A stretch of 5,939 bases of DNA, from NCBI GenBank assembly GCA_002329645.1, contig DCTS01000093.1:43446-49384 (forward strand), written 5' to 3'. A model generated the notes under the pieces. The model searched no databases. It was not told where the DNA came from and was given only the letters and a program-made list of their open reading frames with translations. This DNA comes from Lachnoclostridium sp. UBA1434. GTDB lineage: Bacteria; Bacillota; Clostridia; Lachnospirales; Lachnospiraceae. The position numbers and the translations under genes were made by a program. Shown in pieces: positions 1 through 5,939 of the stretch. Every line of letters begins with the position of its first letter. Position 1 is the stretch's first letter.

Positions 1-1
1 T

Positions 2-463
2 GCCTACATAAACCATGATATTGATGATGCTATAAGGGGTAAAATCATCACGGAAGAGGATATTCCGAAGGACTATACGGACATTCTCGGACATAGCTTG
101 GGTGAAAGGCTGAATACCTTAATCCATGATATAGTATCCAACAGTGAGAATAAAAACGACATAATCATGTCGCCCGAAGCAGAAACAGCCATGAGGAATT
201 TGAGAAGCTTCATGTTTTCCAGCGTGTACCTCAATAAAAAGGCAAAGAGCCAGGAGGAGCAGGCAGAAAGACTTCTTGAGCATTTATTTGATTATTATGA
301 AAAGAATCTCAACGAGCTCCCGGAGGAGTTTTACATCCGGATGGAGAAGATGAACGAGCCATCATATCAGGTGGTATGCGACTATATTGCCGGAATGACG
401 GATCGTTATGCGGTTGCAAAATTCAAGGAACTGATGATTCCTTCTGCATGGAGTGTCTACTGA
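2..463 (+). CDS. dgt: dGTPase-like HD-domain dNTP triphosphohydrolase, C-terminal part (5' truncated by window)
   Basis: The reading frame is open from base 2 and continues upstream of the window, so only the last 153 residues are visible. They begin AYINHDIDDAIRGK, which matches the conserved (Y)xNHDxxDAIR segment of the dGTPase/dNTP triphosphohydrolase branch of HD-domain proteins. This segment follows the HD metal site and supplies a further conserved His/Asp pair. Near the C-terminus VCDYIAGMTDRYAV is another hallmark of the family. Members cleave dNTPs, classically dGTP, to the nucleoside and triphosphate in the cytosol, and so adjust the dNTP pool. The main HD metal-binding motif lies outside the window and cannot be checked. 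An ATG at 98 is internal and is not the start. The stop (461-463) is 20 bases before the dnaG start, so the two are probably co-transcribed. This gene commonly precedes dnaG in Clostridia. The family call is secure; the exact substrate is inferred. Confidence 0.9.
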   Translation, partial: AYINHDIDDAIRGKIITEEDIPKDYTDILGHSLGERLNTLIHDIVSNSENKNDIIMSPEAETAMRNLRSFMFSSVYLNKKAKSQEEQAERLLEHLFDYYEKNLNELPEEFYIRMEKMNEPSYQVVCDYIAGMTDRYAVAKFKELMIPSAWSVY

Positions 464-466
464 TTT

Positions 467-478
467 AAAGGAAGGTGG
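467..478 (+). promoter_or_regulatory. Ribosome binding site of dnaG (decides the start)
   Basis: AAAGGAAGGTGG lies just after the dgt-like stop codon. It leaves 5 to 8 bases before the ATG at 484, depending on which purine core pairs with 16S rRNA. The upstream in-frame GTG at 475 sits inside this purine block and has no Shine-Dalgarno of its own at the right distance, so ATG 484 is the better start. Confidence 0.75.
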
Positions 479-483
479 CATTA

Positions 484-2274
484 ATGTATTATCCTGACGA
501 GCTTGTTGAAGAGGTCAGAGCAAGAAGCGACATAGTCAATGTAATCGGTTCTTACATAAGATTGCAGAAGAAGGGCAGCAGCCATATGGGCTTATGTCCT
601 TTTCATAATGAGAAGACCCCGTCCTTTTCTGTAAGCGCATCCAGGCAGATATATCACTGCTTTGGCTGCGGAGTGGGCGGAAATGTGTTCACCTTCATTA
701 TGGAATATGAGAATTATACCTTTGTAGAAGCCTTAAAGCTTCTGGCTGAAAGAGCCGGGATTGCCCTTCCGGAGAGAGAGTATACCGAGGAGGAAAGAAG
801 GCAGGCCGACTTAAGAAGCCGGCTTTTCGAGGTGAATAAGAAGGCGGCAAAATATTTCTACTACCGGTTGAAATCTCCGGATGGTGAGGCGGCGCGCAGG
901 TACCTGGCAGGCAGGAGCTTATCGGAGGATATTATTAAGCAATTCGGCCTGGGCTATGCCAGCAAATACAGTGACGACCTTTATAAGTATTTAAAGGGAG
1001 AGGGCTATGACGACGGGTTTCTTAAAACCTCCGGGCTTATTTCCTTTGATGAGGTAAGAGGTGCACATGATAAATTCTGGGACCGCGTTATCTTTCCGAT
1101 TATGGATATCAACAACAGAGTCATCGGATTCGGCGGCAGAGTCATGGGCAAATCGGCCAATGAGCTTGCAAAATATCTCAATTCACCCGAAACCTCAATA
1201 TTTAACAAGGGCAGGAGCTTATATGCGCTGAACCTTGCAAGAAGGTCAAAGGAGCCGTATTTTTTAGTATGTGAAGGGTACATGGATGTCATAACCCTTC
1301 ACCAGGCCGGCTTTTCGAATGCGGTTGCAGCCCTCGGAACGGCTCTGACAAGCTTCCATGCCAACCTGCTTAAACGGTACAAGACGGAAGCGGTGCTGAC
1401 CTTTGACAGTGATGAAGCTGGCATACAGGCGTCGTTAAGGGCAATACCCTTACTCAAGGAAGCAGGGATGACCGTAAAGGTATTGAATATGGAGCCTTAC
1501 AAGGATCCCGACGATTTCATTAAGGCCCTCGGCACAGAGGAATTTAAGAAGCGGATAGAGCAGGCAAGGAACAGCTTCTTCTTTGAAATTGAGGTTATGC
1601 AAAGGGAGTATGATTTGAACGACCCTGAGCAAAAGACCAGATTCTTTCAGGAAATAGCAAGGAAGCTGACAGGATTTTCTGATGAGCTGGAGAGGAATAT
1701 ATATATTGAAGCGTCAGCTAAAACCTATAATATAGGTGTGGACATGCTTAGGAAGCTGGTGGACAGGCTTGCGCTCACTATGTATACGGCAGCCCCGGAG
1801 GCAAAAGTGTTCGGAAGGGAAGCATACAAGAATAAAAAGCCCTCGGAGGAGGGGTTATTCAGAGCACAGAGCCTGCTGCTGACCTGGCTTTCCGAGGATG
1901 AAGCCCTGTTTAATATTTTAAGGGATGTGTTAGGTCCGGAGGATTTTACCGAGGGAATTTGTACCCGGGTTGCACAGTATATGTATGAACAGCATGAAAT
2001 GGGGCAGAAGGTGGAGCCCGCCGGAATTATTAGCAGATTTGAGAGCATGGAGGAGCAGTCCGAGGCATCTCTGGTATTTGCCCTTGATATCCCCGGAGAA
2101 ATGACGGGGGCCATTCGGCAAAAGGCACTTATAGATACAGTATGCCGCGTCATGGAAAACAGCCTGGACAAGCAAAGCCTGCAGGCAATTGAAGATAACA
2201 ATACCGTAAGGCTGCAGGAAATCATCAGGCAAAAGCTTGATCTTAGGAAAAAGGTTACGAATCTTTTATCTTAG
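484..2274 (+). CDS. dnaG: DNA primase DnaG
   Basis: The product is the replication primase that makes RNA primers for leading-strand initiation and Okazaki fragments at the fork, recruited by the DnaB-type helicase. From ATG 484 it has 596 residues, a normal family length. The N-terminus MYYPDELVEEVRARSDIV is typical. The zinc-binding CHC2 domain (about 1-100) shows C38, H41, C59 and C62. The polymerase core follows (about 110-430) and includes a TOPRIM fold with the EGYMD motif (E264 to D268), the FDSDEAG motif (D308, D310) and the KDPDD motif (D341, D343), which are the metal-binding acidic residues. The variable C-terminal part (about 450-596) fits the helicase-interaction domain. All catalytic and zinc residues expected are present, so the enzyme should be active. 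It lies between the dgt-like gene (20 bases upstream) and rpoD (115 bases downstream), the classic primase/sigma arrangement. An in-frame GTG at 475 would add three residues but lies in the ribosome binding site. Confidence 0.98.
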   Translation: MYYPDELVEEVRARSDIVNVIGSYIRLQKKGSSHMGLCPFHNEKTPSFSVSASRQIYHCFGCGVGGNVFTFIMEYENYTFVEALKLLAERAGIALPEREYTEEERRQADLRSRLFEVNKKAAKYFYYRLKSPDGEAARRYLAGRSLSEDIIKQFGLGYASKYSDDLYKYLKGEGYDDGFLKTSGLISFDEVRGAHDKFWDRVIFPIMDINNRVIGFGGRVMGKSANELAKYLNSPETSIFNKGRSLYALNLARRSKEPYFLVCEGYMDVITLHQAGFSNAVAALGTALTSFHANLLKRYKTEAVLTFDSDEAGIQASLRAIPLLKEAGMTVKVLNMEPYKDPDDFIKALGTEEFKKRIEQARNSFFFEIEVMQREYDLNDPEQKTRFFQEIARKLTGFSDELERNIYIEASAKTYNIGVDMLRKLVDRLALTMYTAAPEAKVFGREAYKNKKPSEEGLFRAQSLLLTWLSEDEALFNILRDVLGPEDFTEGICTRVAQYMYEQHEMGQKVEPAGIISRFESMEEQSEASLVFALDIPGEMTGAIRQKALIDTVCRVMENSLDKQSLQAIEDNNTVRLQEIIRQKLDLRKKVTNLLS

Positions 2275-2277
2275 GCA

Positions 2278-2300
2278 GCTTAAGTACCTGGCACTTAAGC
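2278..2300. repeat. Perfect 8-bp inverted repeat in the dnaG-rpoD gap
   Basis: GCTTAAGT (2278-2285) and ACTTAAGC (2293-2300) are exact reverse complements separated by a 7-base loop, ACCTGGC. It begins four bases after the dnaG stop codon. No run of T follows (the next bases are CGGCAGCAGG), so it is not a standard intrinsic terminator. It could form an mRNA hairpin that protects the dnaG 3' end or marks a processing site, or it could be a DNA operator. Its role is unknown; only the symmetry is seen. Confidence 0.65.
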
Positions 2301-2330
2301 CGGCAGCAGGAGCCGCAAAGCCCGAAAAAC

Positions 2331-2364
2331 TGCATATTTAAGCAAATGATGGTTAGAATATAAA
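2331..2364 (+). promoter_or_regulatory. Weak candidate promoter for rpoD
   Basis: Upstream of rpoD, TAGAAT (2354-2359) overlaps a second -10-like hexamer, TATAAA (2359-2364). A poor -35 candidate, TGCATA (2331-2336), lies 17 bases before TAGAAT and matches the consensus at only three of six positions. Transcription from here would start near 2366-2371 and give a leader of about 20 bases with the rpoD ribosome binding site. The location is sensible, because sigA operons in Firmicutes often have internal promoters, but an AT-rich gap can give such matches by chance. Confidence 0.25.
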
Positions 2365-2374
2365 AGAGTTTATG

Positions 2375-2383
2375 AAGGAAGGA
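2375..2383 (+). promoter_or_regulatory. Ribosome binding site of rpoD (decides the start)
   Basis: AAGGAAGGA ends 6 bases before ATG 2390, a good spacing for Firmicutes. The in-frame ATG at 2372 lies immediately before this site and would make it part of the coding sequence, so the start at 2390 is preferred. Confidence 0.75.
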
Positions 2384-2389
2384 TTATCT

Positions 2390-3484
2390 ATGGACGAGAA
2401 TATAATTAAATTTACGGAAAGGCTTAAGGAGCTGCTTGCCTATGCCGAAAAGAAAAGGAATGTCCTTGAATATCAGGAGGTCAATGACTTTTTTGCAGAT
2501 ATGGAGCTGGACCCCCAGCGGATTGAGAAAATTTATGAATACCTTGATAAGCATAATGTGGACGTTCTGAGAATTTCCGATGAGGATGAGGAAGACATCA
2601 TCCTGGAAGAGGAGGAAGATATCGAACCCATAGATTTAACCATTCCCGAAGGCATAAATATCGAGGACCCCGTAAGAATGTACCTTAAGGAAATTGGAAA
2701 GGTTCCTTTGTTAAGTGCGGACGAAGAAATCGAGCTGGCCGAAAGGATGGAACAGGGGGACGAATATGCCAAGAAGCGGCTGGCTGAAGCCAACCTGCGT
2801 CTGGTGGTAAGCATTGCAAAGCGTTATGTAGGCAGGGGTATGCTTTTTCTTGACCTGATCCAGGAGGGCAATCTGGGCTTGATAAAAGCGGTGGAGAAGT
2901 TCGATTACCGCAAGGGCTTCAAGTTCAGCACTTATGCCACATGGTGGATAAGGCAGGCAATCACAAGAGCAATAGCGGATCAGGCCAGAACCATCCGCAT
3001 ACCTGTCCATATGGTTGAAACAATAAATAAACTGACCCGGGTACAGAGGCAGCTTTTACAGGAGCTGGGCAGGGAGCCTACCCCGGAGGAGATTTCCGAG
3101 CAAATGAATATGTCTGTGGACCGCGTCAGGGAGATTCAGAAGATATCACAGGAGCCTGTTTCTCTTGAGACGCCCATAGGCGAGGAAGAGGACAGCCATC
3201 TGGGTGATTTCATTCAGGATGATAATGTTCCGGTGCCTGCCGATGCGGCTGCCTTTACTTTACTTAAGGAACAACTTGTTGAAGTCCTTGGCACTCTGAC
3301 TGAGAGGGAGCAGAAGGTGCTGAGGTTAAGATTCGGTCTTGATGACGGACGAGCCCGCACCCTTGAGGAGGTTGGCAAGGAGTTTAATGTAACGAGGGAG
3401 CGTATACGTCAGATTGAAGCAAAGGCTTTAAGAAAGCTGCGTCATCCAAGCAGGAGCAGGAAGCTTAAGGATTATCTGGAATAA
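2390..3484 (+). CDS. rpoD: Primary RNA polymerase sigma factor (sigma-70/SigA)
   Basis: This is the housekeeping sigma factor that directs RNA polymerase to -10/-35 promoters. From ATG 2390 it has 364 residues, similar to Bacillus SigA and without the long non-conserved insertion of E. coli RpoD. Region 1.1 (about 1-80) ends in a very acidic stretch (64-79). Region 1.2 starts at DPVRMYLKEIG (93-103). Region 2 (about 131-205) contains NLRLVVSIAKRY, DLIQEGNLGL and the -10 recognition and melting segment FSTYATWWIRQAITRAI (179-195). Region 3 follows (about 205-285). Region 4 carries the -35 binding helix-turn-helix TLEEVGKEFNVTRERIRQIE (324-343) and ends with KALRKLRHPSRS. The presence of region 1.1 and the full set of regions separates it from alternative sigma factors. 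It lies between dnaG and trmK, the usual place for the primary sigma gene. The 115-base gap upstream leaves room for a separate promoter. The symbol sigA is equally used. Confidence 0.98.
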   Translation: MDENIIKFTERLKELLAYAEKKRNVLEYQEVNDFFADMELDPQRIEKIYEYLDKHNVDVLRISDEDEEDIILEEEEDIEPIDLTIPEGINIEDPVRMYLKEIGKVPLLSADEEIELAERMEQGDEYAKKRLAEANLRLVVSIAKRYVGRGMLFLDLIQEGNLGLIKAVEKFDYRKGFKFSTYATWWIRQAITRAIADQARTIRIPVHMVETINKLTRVQRQLLQELGREPTPEEISEQMNMSVDRVREIQKISQEPVSLETPIGEEEDSHLGDFIQDDNVPVPADAAAFTLLKEQLVEVLGTLTEREQKVLRLRFGLDDGRARTLEEVGKEFNVTRERIRQIEAKALRKLRHPSRSRKLKDYLE

Positions 3485-3497
3485 GGGGAATAAGAGC

Positions 3498-4217
3498 ATG
3501 CATTTGTCAAAGAGGCTGCAGGCGGTAGCAAATATGGTCACTCCGGGCTTGAGAGCTGCGGATGTGGGATGTGATCATGCATATGTACCTATATATCTGG
3601 TGCAAAACAATATTTCACCCGCATGTATTGCCATGGATATTAACCAGGGCCCGGTAAACAAGGCGCGGAAGAATGTTATAAAGTATGGTTTGCAGGATAA
3701 AATCGAGGTAAGAAAATCCGACGGCCTTAAGGAGCTTTCTCCGGATGAGGCGGATGCATTGATTATTGCAGGCATGGGCGGAGAGCTTATGCTGAGCATT
3801 TTGTCCGAGCGACAGGATATAGTAGCCGCAGTCAGTGAACTCATACTTCAGCCCCAGGCAGCGATCTACCTTGTCAGGGAAGCTATGGAGGGTTATGGCT
3901 TTGTGATTACCAGGGAGAACATGCTGACGGAGGACGGGAAGTTCTATGTCTGCATGAAGGCGGAGGCTAAGGCATCCGTTAAGGACAGTCATGCCTATGA
4001 ACTTACTGCGAGAGAGCATAAATATTTCGGAAGGCTGCTGCTTGAACAAAGGCATCCGGTACTGCATAGCTTTCTTAATAAGGAACGTAAGCAGTGTGAG
4101 GAAATATATGAGGAGTTAATACGATTTCCCACTGAGCAATCTTTAATGAGGCAGGGCGAGATTATTGAAGAAATCAAGCTGATTGACCTTGCCCTTAAGT
4201 ACTTTGAGCAGCATTAA
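3498..4217 (+). CDS. trmK: tRNA (adenine(22)-N(1))-methyltransferase TrmK
   Basis: The predicted enzyme uses S-adenosylmethionine to methylate N1 of adenine 22 in the tRNA D-arm region; Bacillus YqfN is the reference member. The 239-residue length is normal. The N-terminus LSKRLQAVANMV is characteristic of the family. The Rossmann-type methyltransferase domain shows motif I ADVGCDHAY (21-29), an acidic residue after strand 2 (D47 in AMDIN), SDG (74-76), the family signature IAGMGGELM (90-98) and LILQPQ (115-120). The C-terminal part (about 165-239) is helical and rich in charged residues, fitting the coiled-coil tRNA-binding region of TrmK. The start has AAGGGG (3483-3488) with a 9-base spacer. 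It begins 13 bases after the rpoD stop, so it is very likely in the same transcript. In Bacillus trmK also lies downstream of sigA, with cccA between them; no cytochrome gene is present here. Confidence 0.93.
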   Translation: MHLSKRLQAVANMVTPGLRAADVGCDHAYVPIYLVQNNISPACIAMDINQGPVNKARKNVIKYGLQDKIEVRKSDGLKELSPDEADALIIAGMGGELMLSILSERQDIVAAVSELILQPQAAIYLVREAMEGYGFVITRENMLTEDGKFYVCMKAEAKASVKDSHAYELTAREHKYFGRLLLEQRHPVLHSFLNKERKQCEEIYEELIRFPTEQSLMRQGEIIEEIKLIDLALKYFEQH

Positions 4218-4232
4218 GGAGGATTAAGGAGG
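4213..4232 (+). repeat. Tandem duplication of the Shine-Dalgarno sequence before the kinase gene
   Basis: ATTAAGGAGG occurs twice back to back (4213-4222 and 4223-4232). The first copy includes the trmK stop codon TAA (4215-4217). The second AAGGAGG (4226-4232) is 7 bases before ATG 4240, an ideal distance; the first is 17 bases away. Each copy is a full match to the anti-Shine-Dalgarno sequence. The upstream copy may act as a standby site or simply be a slippage duplication. Confidence 0.85.
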
Positions 4233-4239
4233 ATATCTG

Positions 4240-5898
4240 ATGAAGCTGGTAAAGGTAAAGGTTAACGGACGGATAAGGGAGTATCCTGCAAATACAAGCC
4301 TTAAGGCAATAGCAGACGATTACAGGGAGGAATATGATAATGATATAATACTTGCCTTTGTCAATAATAAGCTGAGGGAGCTGTTCAAAACAGTTGACAA
4401 GGACTGTGAAGTACGTTTTGTGACCACGGAGGAAAATACCGGGCACAAAACCTATGTAAGAGGAATGATACTTGTTATGCTGAGGGCCTTCTATTCGGAG
4501 CTGGGGGCCGATAATATCAAGAAGATTTCGCTTGAATACACTATAGGCAACGGCTTATATTGCGATTATGAGGGGAATATCCCCTTGACGCAGGAGCTTA
4601 TATCGGCTGTCAGGAAGCGCATGCAGGAGCTCGTGGACAGGGATATCCCTATAAATAAGAGAAGTATTGGGACCGATGATGCAATATCCCTGTTCGCAAA
4701 ATACAGGATGTATGATAAGGAAAAGCTGTTCAAATTCAGGAGGGTATCAAAAACCAATATCTACAACCTGGACGGCTTTGAGGATTATTATTACGGATAT
4801 ATGCCCCCAAGCACGGGAATGCTGAAGTATTTTGATCTTATGCTGTATGACGAGGGCTTTCTTCTCCTGCTTCCCAATGAAAAGTCGCCTGCAGTTATAG
4901 AAGACTTTGTCCCGCAAAAGAAGCTTTTTTATACATTGAAGGAATCCAACCAGTGGGCAAGGATGATGGGTATTGAAACCGTCGGCGCCTTGAATATGGC
5001 CATAGCGCAAGGCAAGATAAATGATCTGATATTGGTGCATGAAGCACTACAGGAGAAGAAAATTGCACGAATTGCGGAGGCGGTCAGGGAATCCGGGAAG
5101 CAGTTCGTAATGATAGCCGGACCTTCCTCATCGGGTAAGACCACATTCTCGCACAGGCTTGCAATTCAGCTTAAGGCCCATGGGCTGATTCCCCATACAA
5201 TTGCTGTGGACAATTATTTTGTCAACAGGGAACAGACGCCGAAGGATGAGAACGGCAATTATGATTTCGAGCACCTTCATGCAATAGACCTGGAGCAGTT
5301 TAACAGGGATTTGACTGATCTTATGGGAGGGAAGACGGTTGACATCCCGGTATTCAACTTTATTACCGGAAGAAGGGAATATAAGGGCAACTGTCTGACG
5401 CTGGGTCCGGAGGATATACTGGTTATCGAAGGGATACACGGTCTTAATGACGAATTATCATATTCCCTGCCCAGGGATAAGAAGTATAAGGTATATATCA
5501 GTGCACTTACACAGCTTAATATAGATGAACATAACAGGATATCCACTACCGACGGCAGGCTGCTGAGAAGAATGGTCAGGGATGCCAGGACCAGGGGCGC
5601 ATCGGCAAGGGATACTATTGCCATGTGGCCGTCGGTGCGCAGGGGCGAGGAGCAGAATATATTCCCGTTCCAGGAGGATGCCGATATTATGTTTAACTCG
5701 GCTCTGATATATGAGCTGGCGGTGCTGAAGATATATGCGGAGCCTATTTTGTTCGGCATTGACAGGAATTGCGAAGAATATGTAGAAGCCAAGAGATTAC
5801 TAAAATTTTTAGATTATTTTATCGGGACACCCGGAGACATGGTTCCTAATAATTCGATACTCAAGGAGTTTATCGGAGGAAGCTGTTTTAAGGTTTGA
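4240..5898 (+). CDS. Nucleoside (uridine) kinase family protein with N-terminal TGS and ThrRS-like editing-type domain
   Basis: The C-terminal half is a P-loop kinase of the uridine kinase/phosphoribulokinase family. It shows Walker A GPSSSGKTT (294-302), DNYF (324-327), YDFEHLHAIDL (341-351), VIEGIHGLN (395-403) and the arginine-rich RLLRRMVRDARTRG (440-453). It probably phosphorylates a nucleoside at the 5' hydroxyl using ATP or GTP, in the cytosol; the substrate is not shown by the sequence. Residues 1-62 resemble a TGS domain, and about 70-210 resemble the second additional domain of threonyl-tRNA synthetase, with NGLYCDY (104-110) and PPSTGMLKYFDL (189-200). The metal-binding residues of a ThrRS editing site are not seen: no His at the HxxxH position (about 73-85), and Tyr and Met where CxxxH is expected (184-188). 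There is no aminoacylation domain. This three-part architecture occurs in many Clostridia and Thermotogae, usually annotated as uridine or nucleoside kinase. It starts 22 bases after trmK and is likely the last gene of the operon. Confidence 0.88.
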   Translation: MKLVKVKVNGRIREYPANTSLKAIADDYREEYDNDIILAFVNNKLRELFKTVDKDCEVRFVTTEENTGHKTYVRGMILVMLRAFYSELGADNIKKISLEYTIGNGLYCDYEGNIPLTQELISAVRKRMQELVDRDIPINKRSIGTDDAISLFAKYRMYDKEKLFKFRRVSKTNIYNLDGFEDYYYGYMPPSTGMLKYFDLMLYDEGFLLLLPNEKSPAVIEDFVPQKKLFYTLKESNQWARMMGIETVGALNMAIAQGKINDLILVHEALQEKKIARIAEAVRESGKQFVMIAGPSSSGKTTFSHRLAIQLKAHGLIPHTIAVDNYFVNREQTPKDENGNYDFEHLHAIDLEQFNRDLTDLMGGKTVDIPVFNFITGRREYKGNCLTLGPEDILVIEGIHGLNDELSYSLPRDKKYKVYISALTQLNIDEHNRISTTDGRLLRRMVRDARTRGASARDTIAMWPSVRRGEEQNIFPFQEDADIMFNSALIYELAVLKIYAEPILFGIDRNCEEYVEAKRLLKFLDYFIGTPGDMVPNNSILKEFIGGSCFKV

Positions 5899-5939
5899 GC
5901 AGCACTGTAAGCCGGGTTCTGTCGTGAATGGCCATCTAT
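5897..5939 (-). ncRNA. rnpB: RNase P RNA, 3' end (partial, continues beyond the window)
   Basis: The reverse complement of the last bases reads TAGATGGCCATTCACGAC and then AGAACCCGGCTTACAG. This corresponds to the conserved 3' core of bacterial RNase P RNA (in E. coli TAGATGAATGACTG, then CACGACAGAACCCGGCTTAT). The segment with CAGAACCCGGCTTA forms the 3' strand of helix P4 and its neighbours, part of the catalytic core that cuts 5' leaders from pre-tRNA. The following CAGTGCTGCTC should be the 3' strand of helix P1; its partner lies outside the window. The 3' boundary near 5897 is estimated from E. coli and would touch or slightly overlap the kinase stop codon. Only about 40 bases are visible, and the resemblance is to A-type RNA, which fits Clostridia rather than Bacilli. 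Confidence 0.88.

Noticed and set aside
98..463. Separate 121-residue gene starting at ATG 98
   Set aside because: The frame is open back to the window edge and the upstream residues carry the conserved NHDIDDAIR motif, so it is the tail of the larger dGTPase-like gene.
1725..2225. Long open frame on the - strand within dnaG
   Set aside because: It lies wholly inside the strongly supported dnaG coding sequence, has low-complexity Ser/Leu-rich composition typical of an antisense shadow and shows no recognisable domain.
2278..2300. Inverted repeat after dnaG as an intrinsic terminator
   Set aside because: The stem is AT-rich in its middle and is followed by CGGCAGCAGG rather than a T run, so termination is not supported.
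2301..2315. Second short inverted repeat CGGC/GCCG in the dnaG-rpoD gap
   Set aside because: Four pairs around a 7-base loop are expected by chance in a GC-richer patch; no T run or known motif accompanies it.
3615..4067. 150-codon open frame on the - strand within trmK
   Set aside because: It overlaps the TrmK methyltransferase domain fully and has no recognisable motif or separate support.
5277..5792. 171-codon open frame on the - strand within the kinase gene
   Set aside because: It is opposite conserved kinase motifs, is Ser/Leu-rich and resembles no family I know; best explained as a shadow frame.
5823..5833. CGGG-ACA-CCCG mini-hairpin as a terminator for rnpB on the - strand
   Set aside because: The stem has only four pairs, lies inside the kinase coding sequence and is followed on the - strand by ATAAAA, not by T residues.

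Overview
This window looks like the core of a macromolecular-synthesis operon from an anaerobic, low-to-moderate GC Firmicute of class Clostridia, perhaps near Lachnospiraceae. The grounds are strong AAGGAGG-type ribosome binding sites, arginine codons dominated by AGG/AGA, the dgt-dnaG-rpoD-trmK order, the lack of the cytochrome gene cccA that Bacillus carries after sigA, and RNase P RNA that resembles the A-type core. The genus cannot be fixed from the sequence alone.

Layout: positions 2-463 hold the C-terminal part of a dGTPase-like HD-domain dNTP triphosphohydrolase (5' end outside the window). It is followed 20 bases later by the complete DNA primase dnaG (484-2274). A 115-base gap (2275-2389) contains a perfect 8-bp inverted repeat and a weak promoter candidate. 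It leads to the housekeeping sigma factor rpoD/sigA (2390-3484). After 13 bases comes trmK, the tRNA adenine-22 N1 methyltransferase (3498-4217). After 22 bases, which carry a duplicated Shine-Dalgarno sequence, comes a 552-residue nucleoside kinase with an N-terminal TGS/ThrRS-like module (4240-5898). All five genes are on the + strand. At the right edge the 3' end of RNase P RNA (rnpB) lies on the - strand and converges on the kinase gene with essentially no spacer.

Together the genes link replication priming (dnaG), the dNTP pool (dgt), transcription initiation (rpoD), tRNA maturation and modification (rnpB, trmK) and probably nucleoside salvage (the kinase). This is a conserved housekeeping region. 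I found no mobile element, CRISPR array, tRNA or defence gene, and no convincing new system. The points most worth a second look are the kinase with its apparently disabled ThrRS-type editing-like domain, the tandem ribosome binding site before it, the hairpin before rpoD, and the abutting kinase/rnpB ends.
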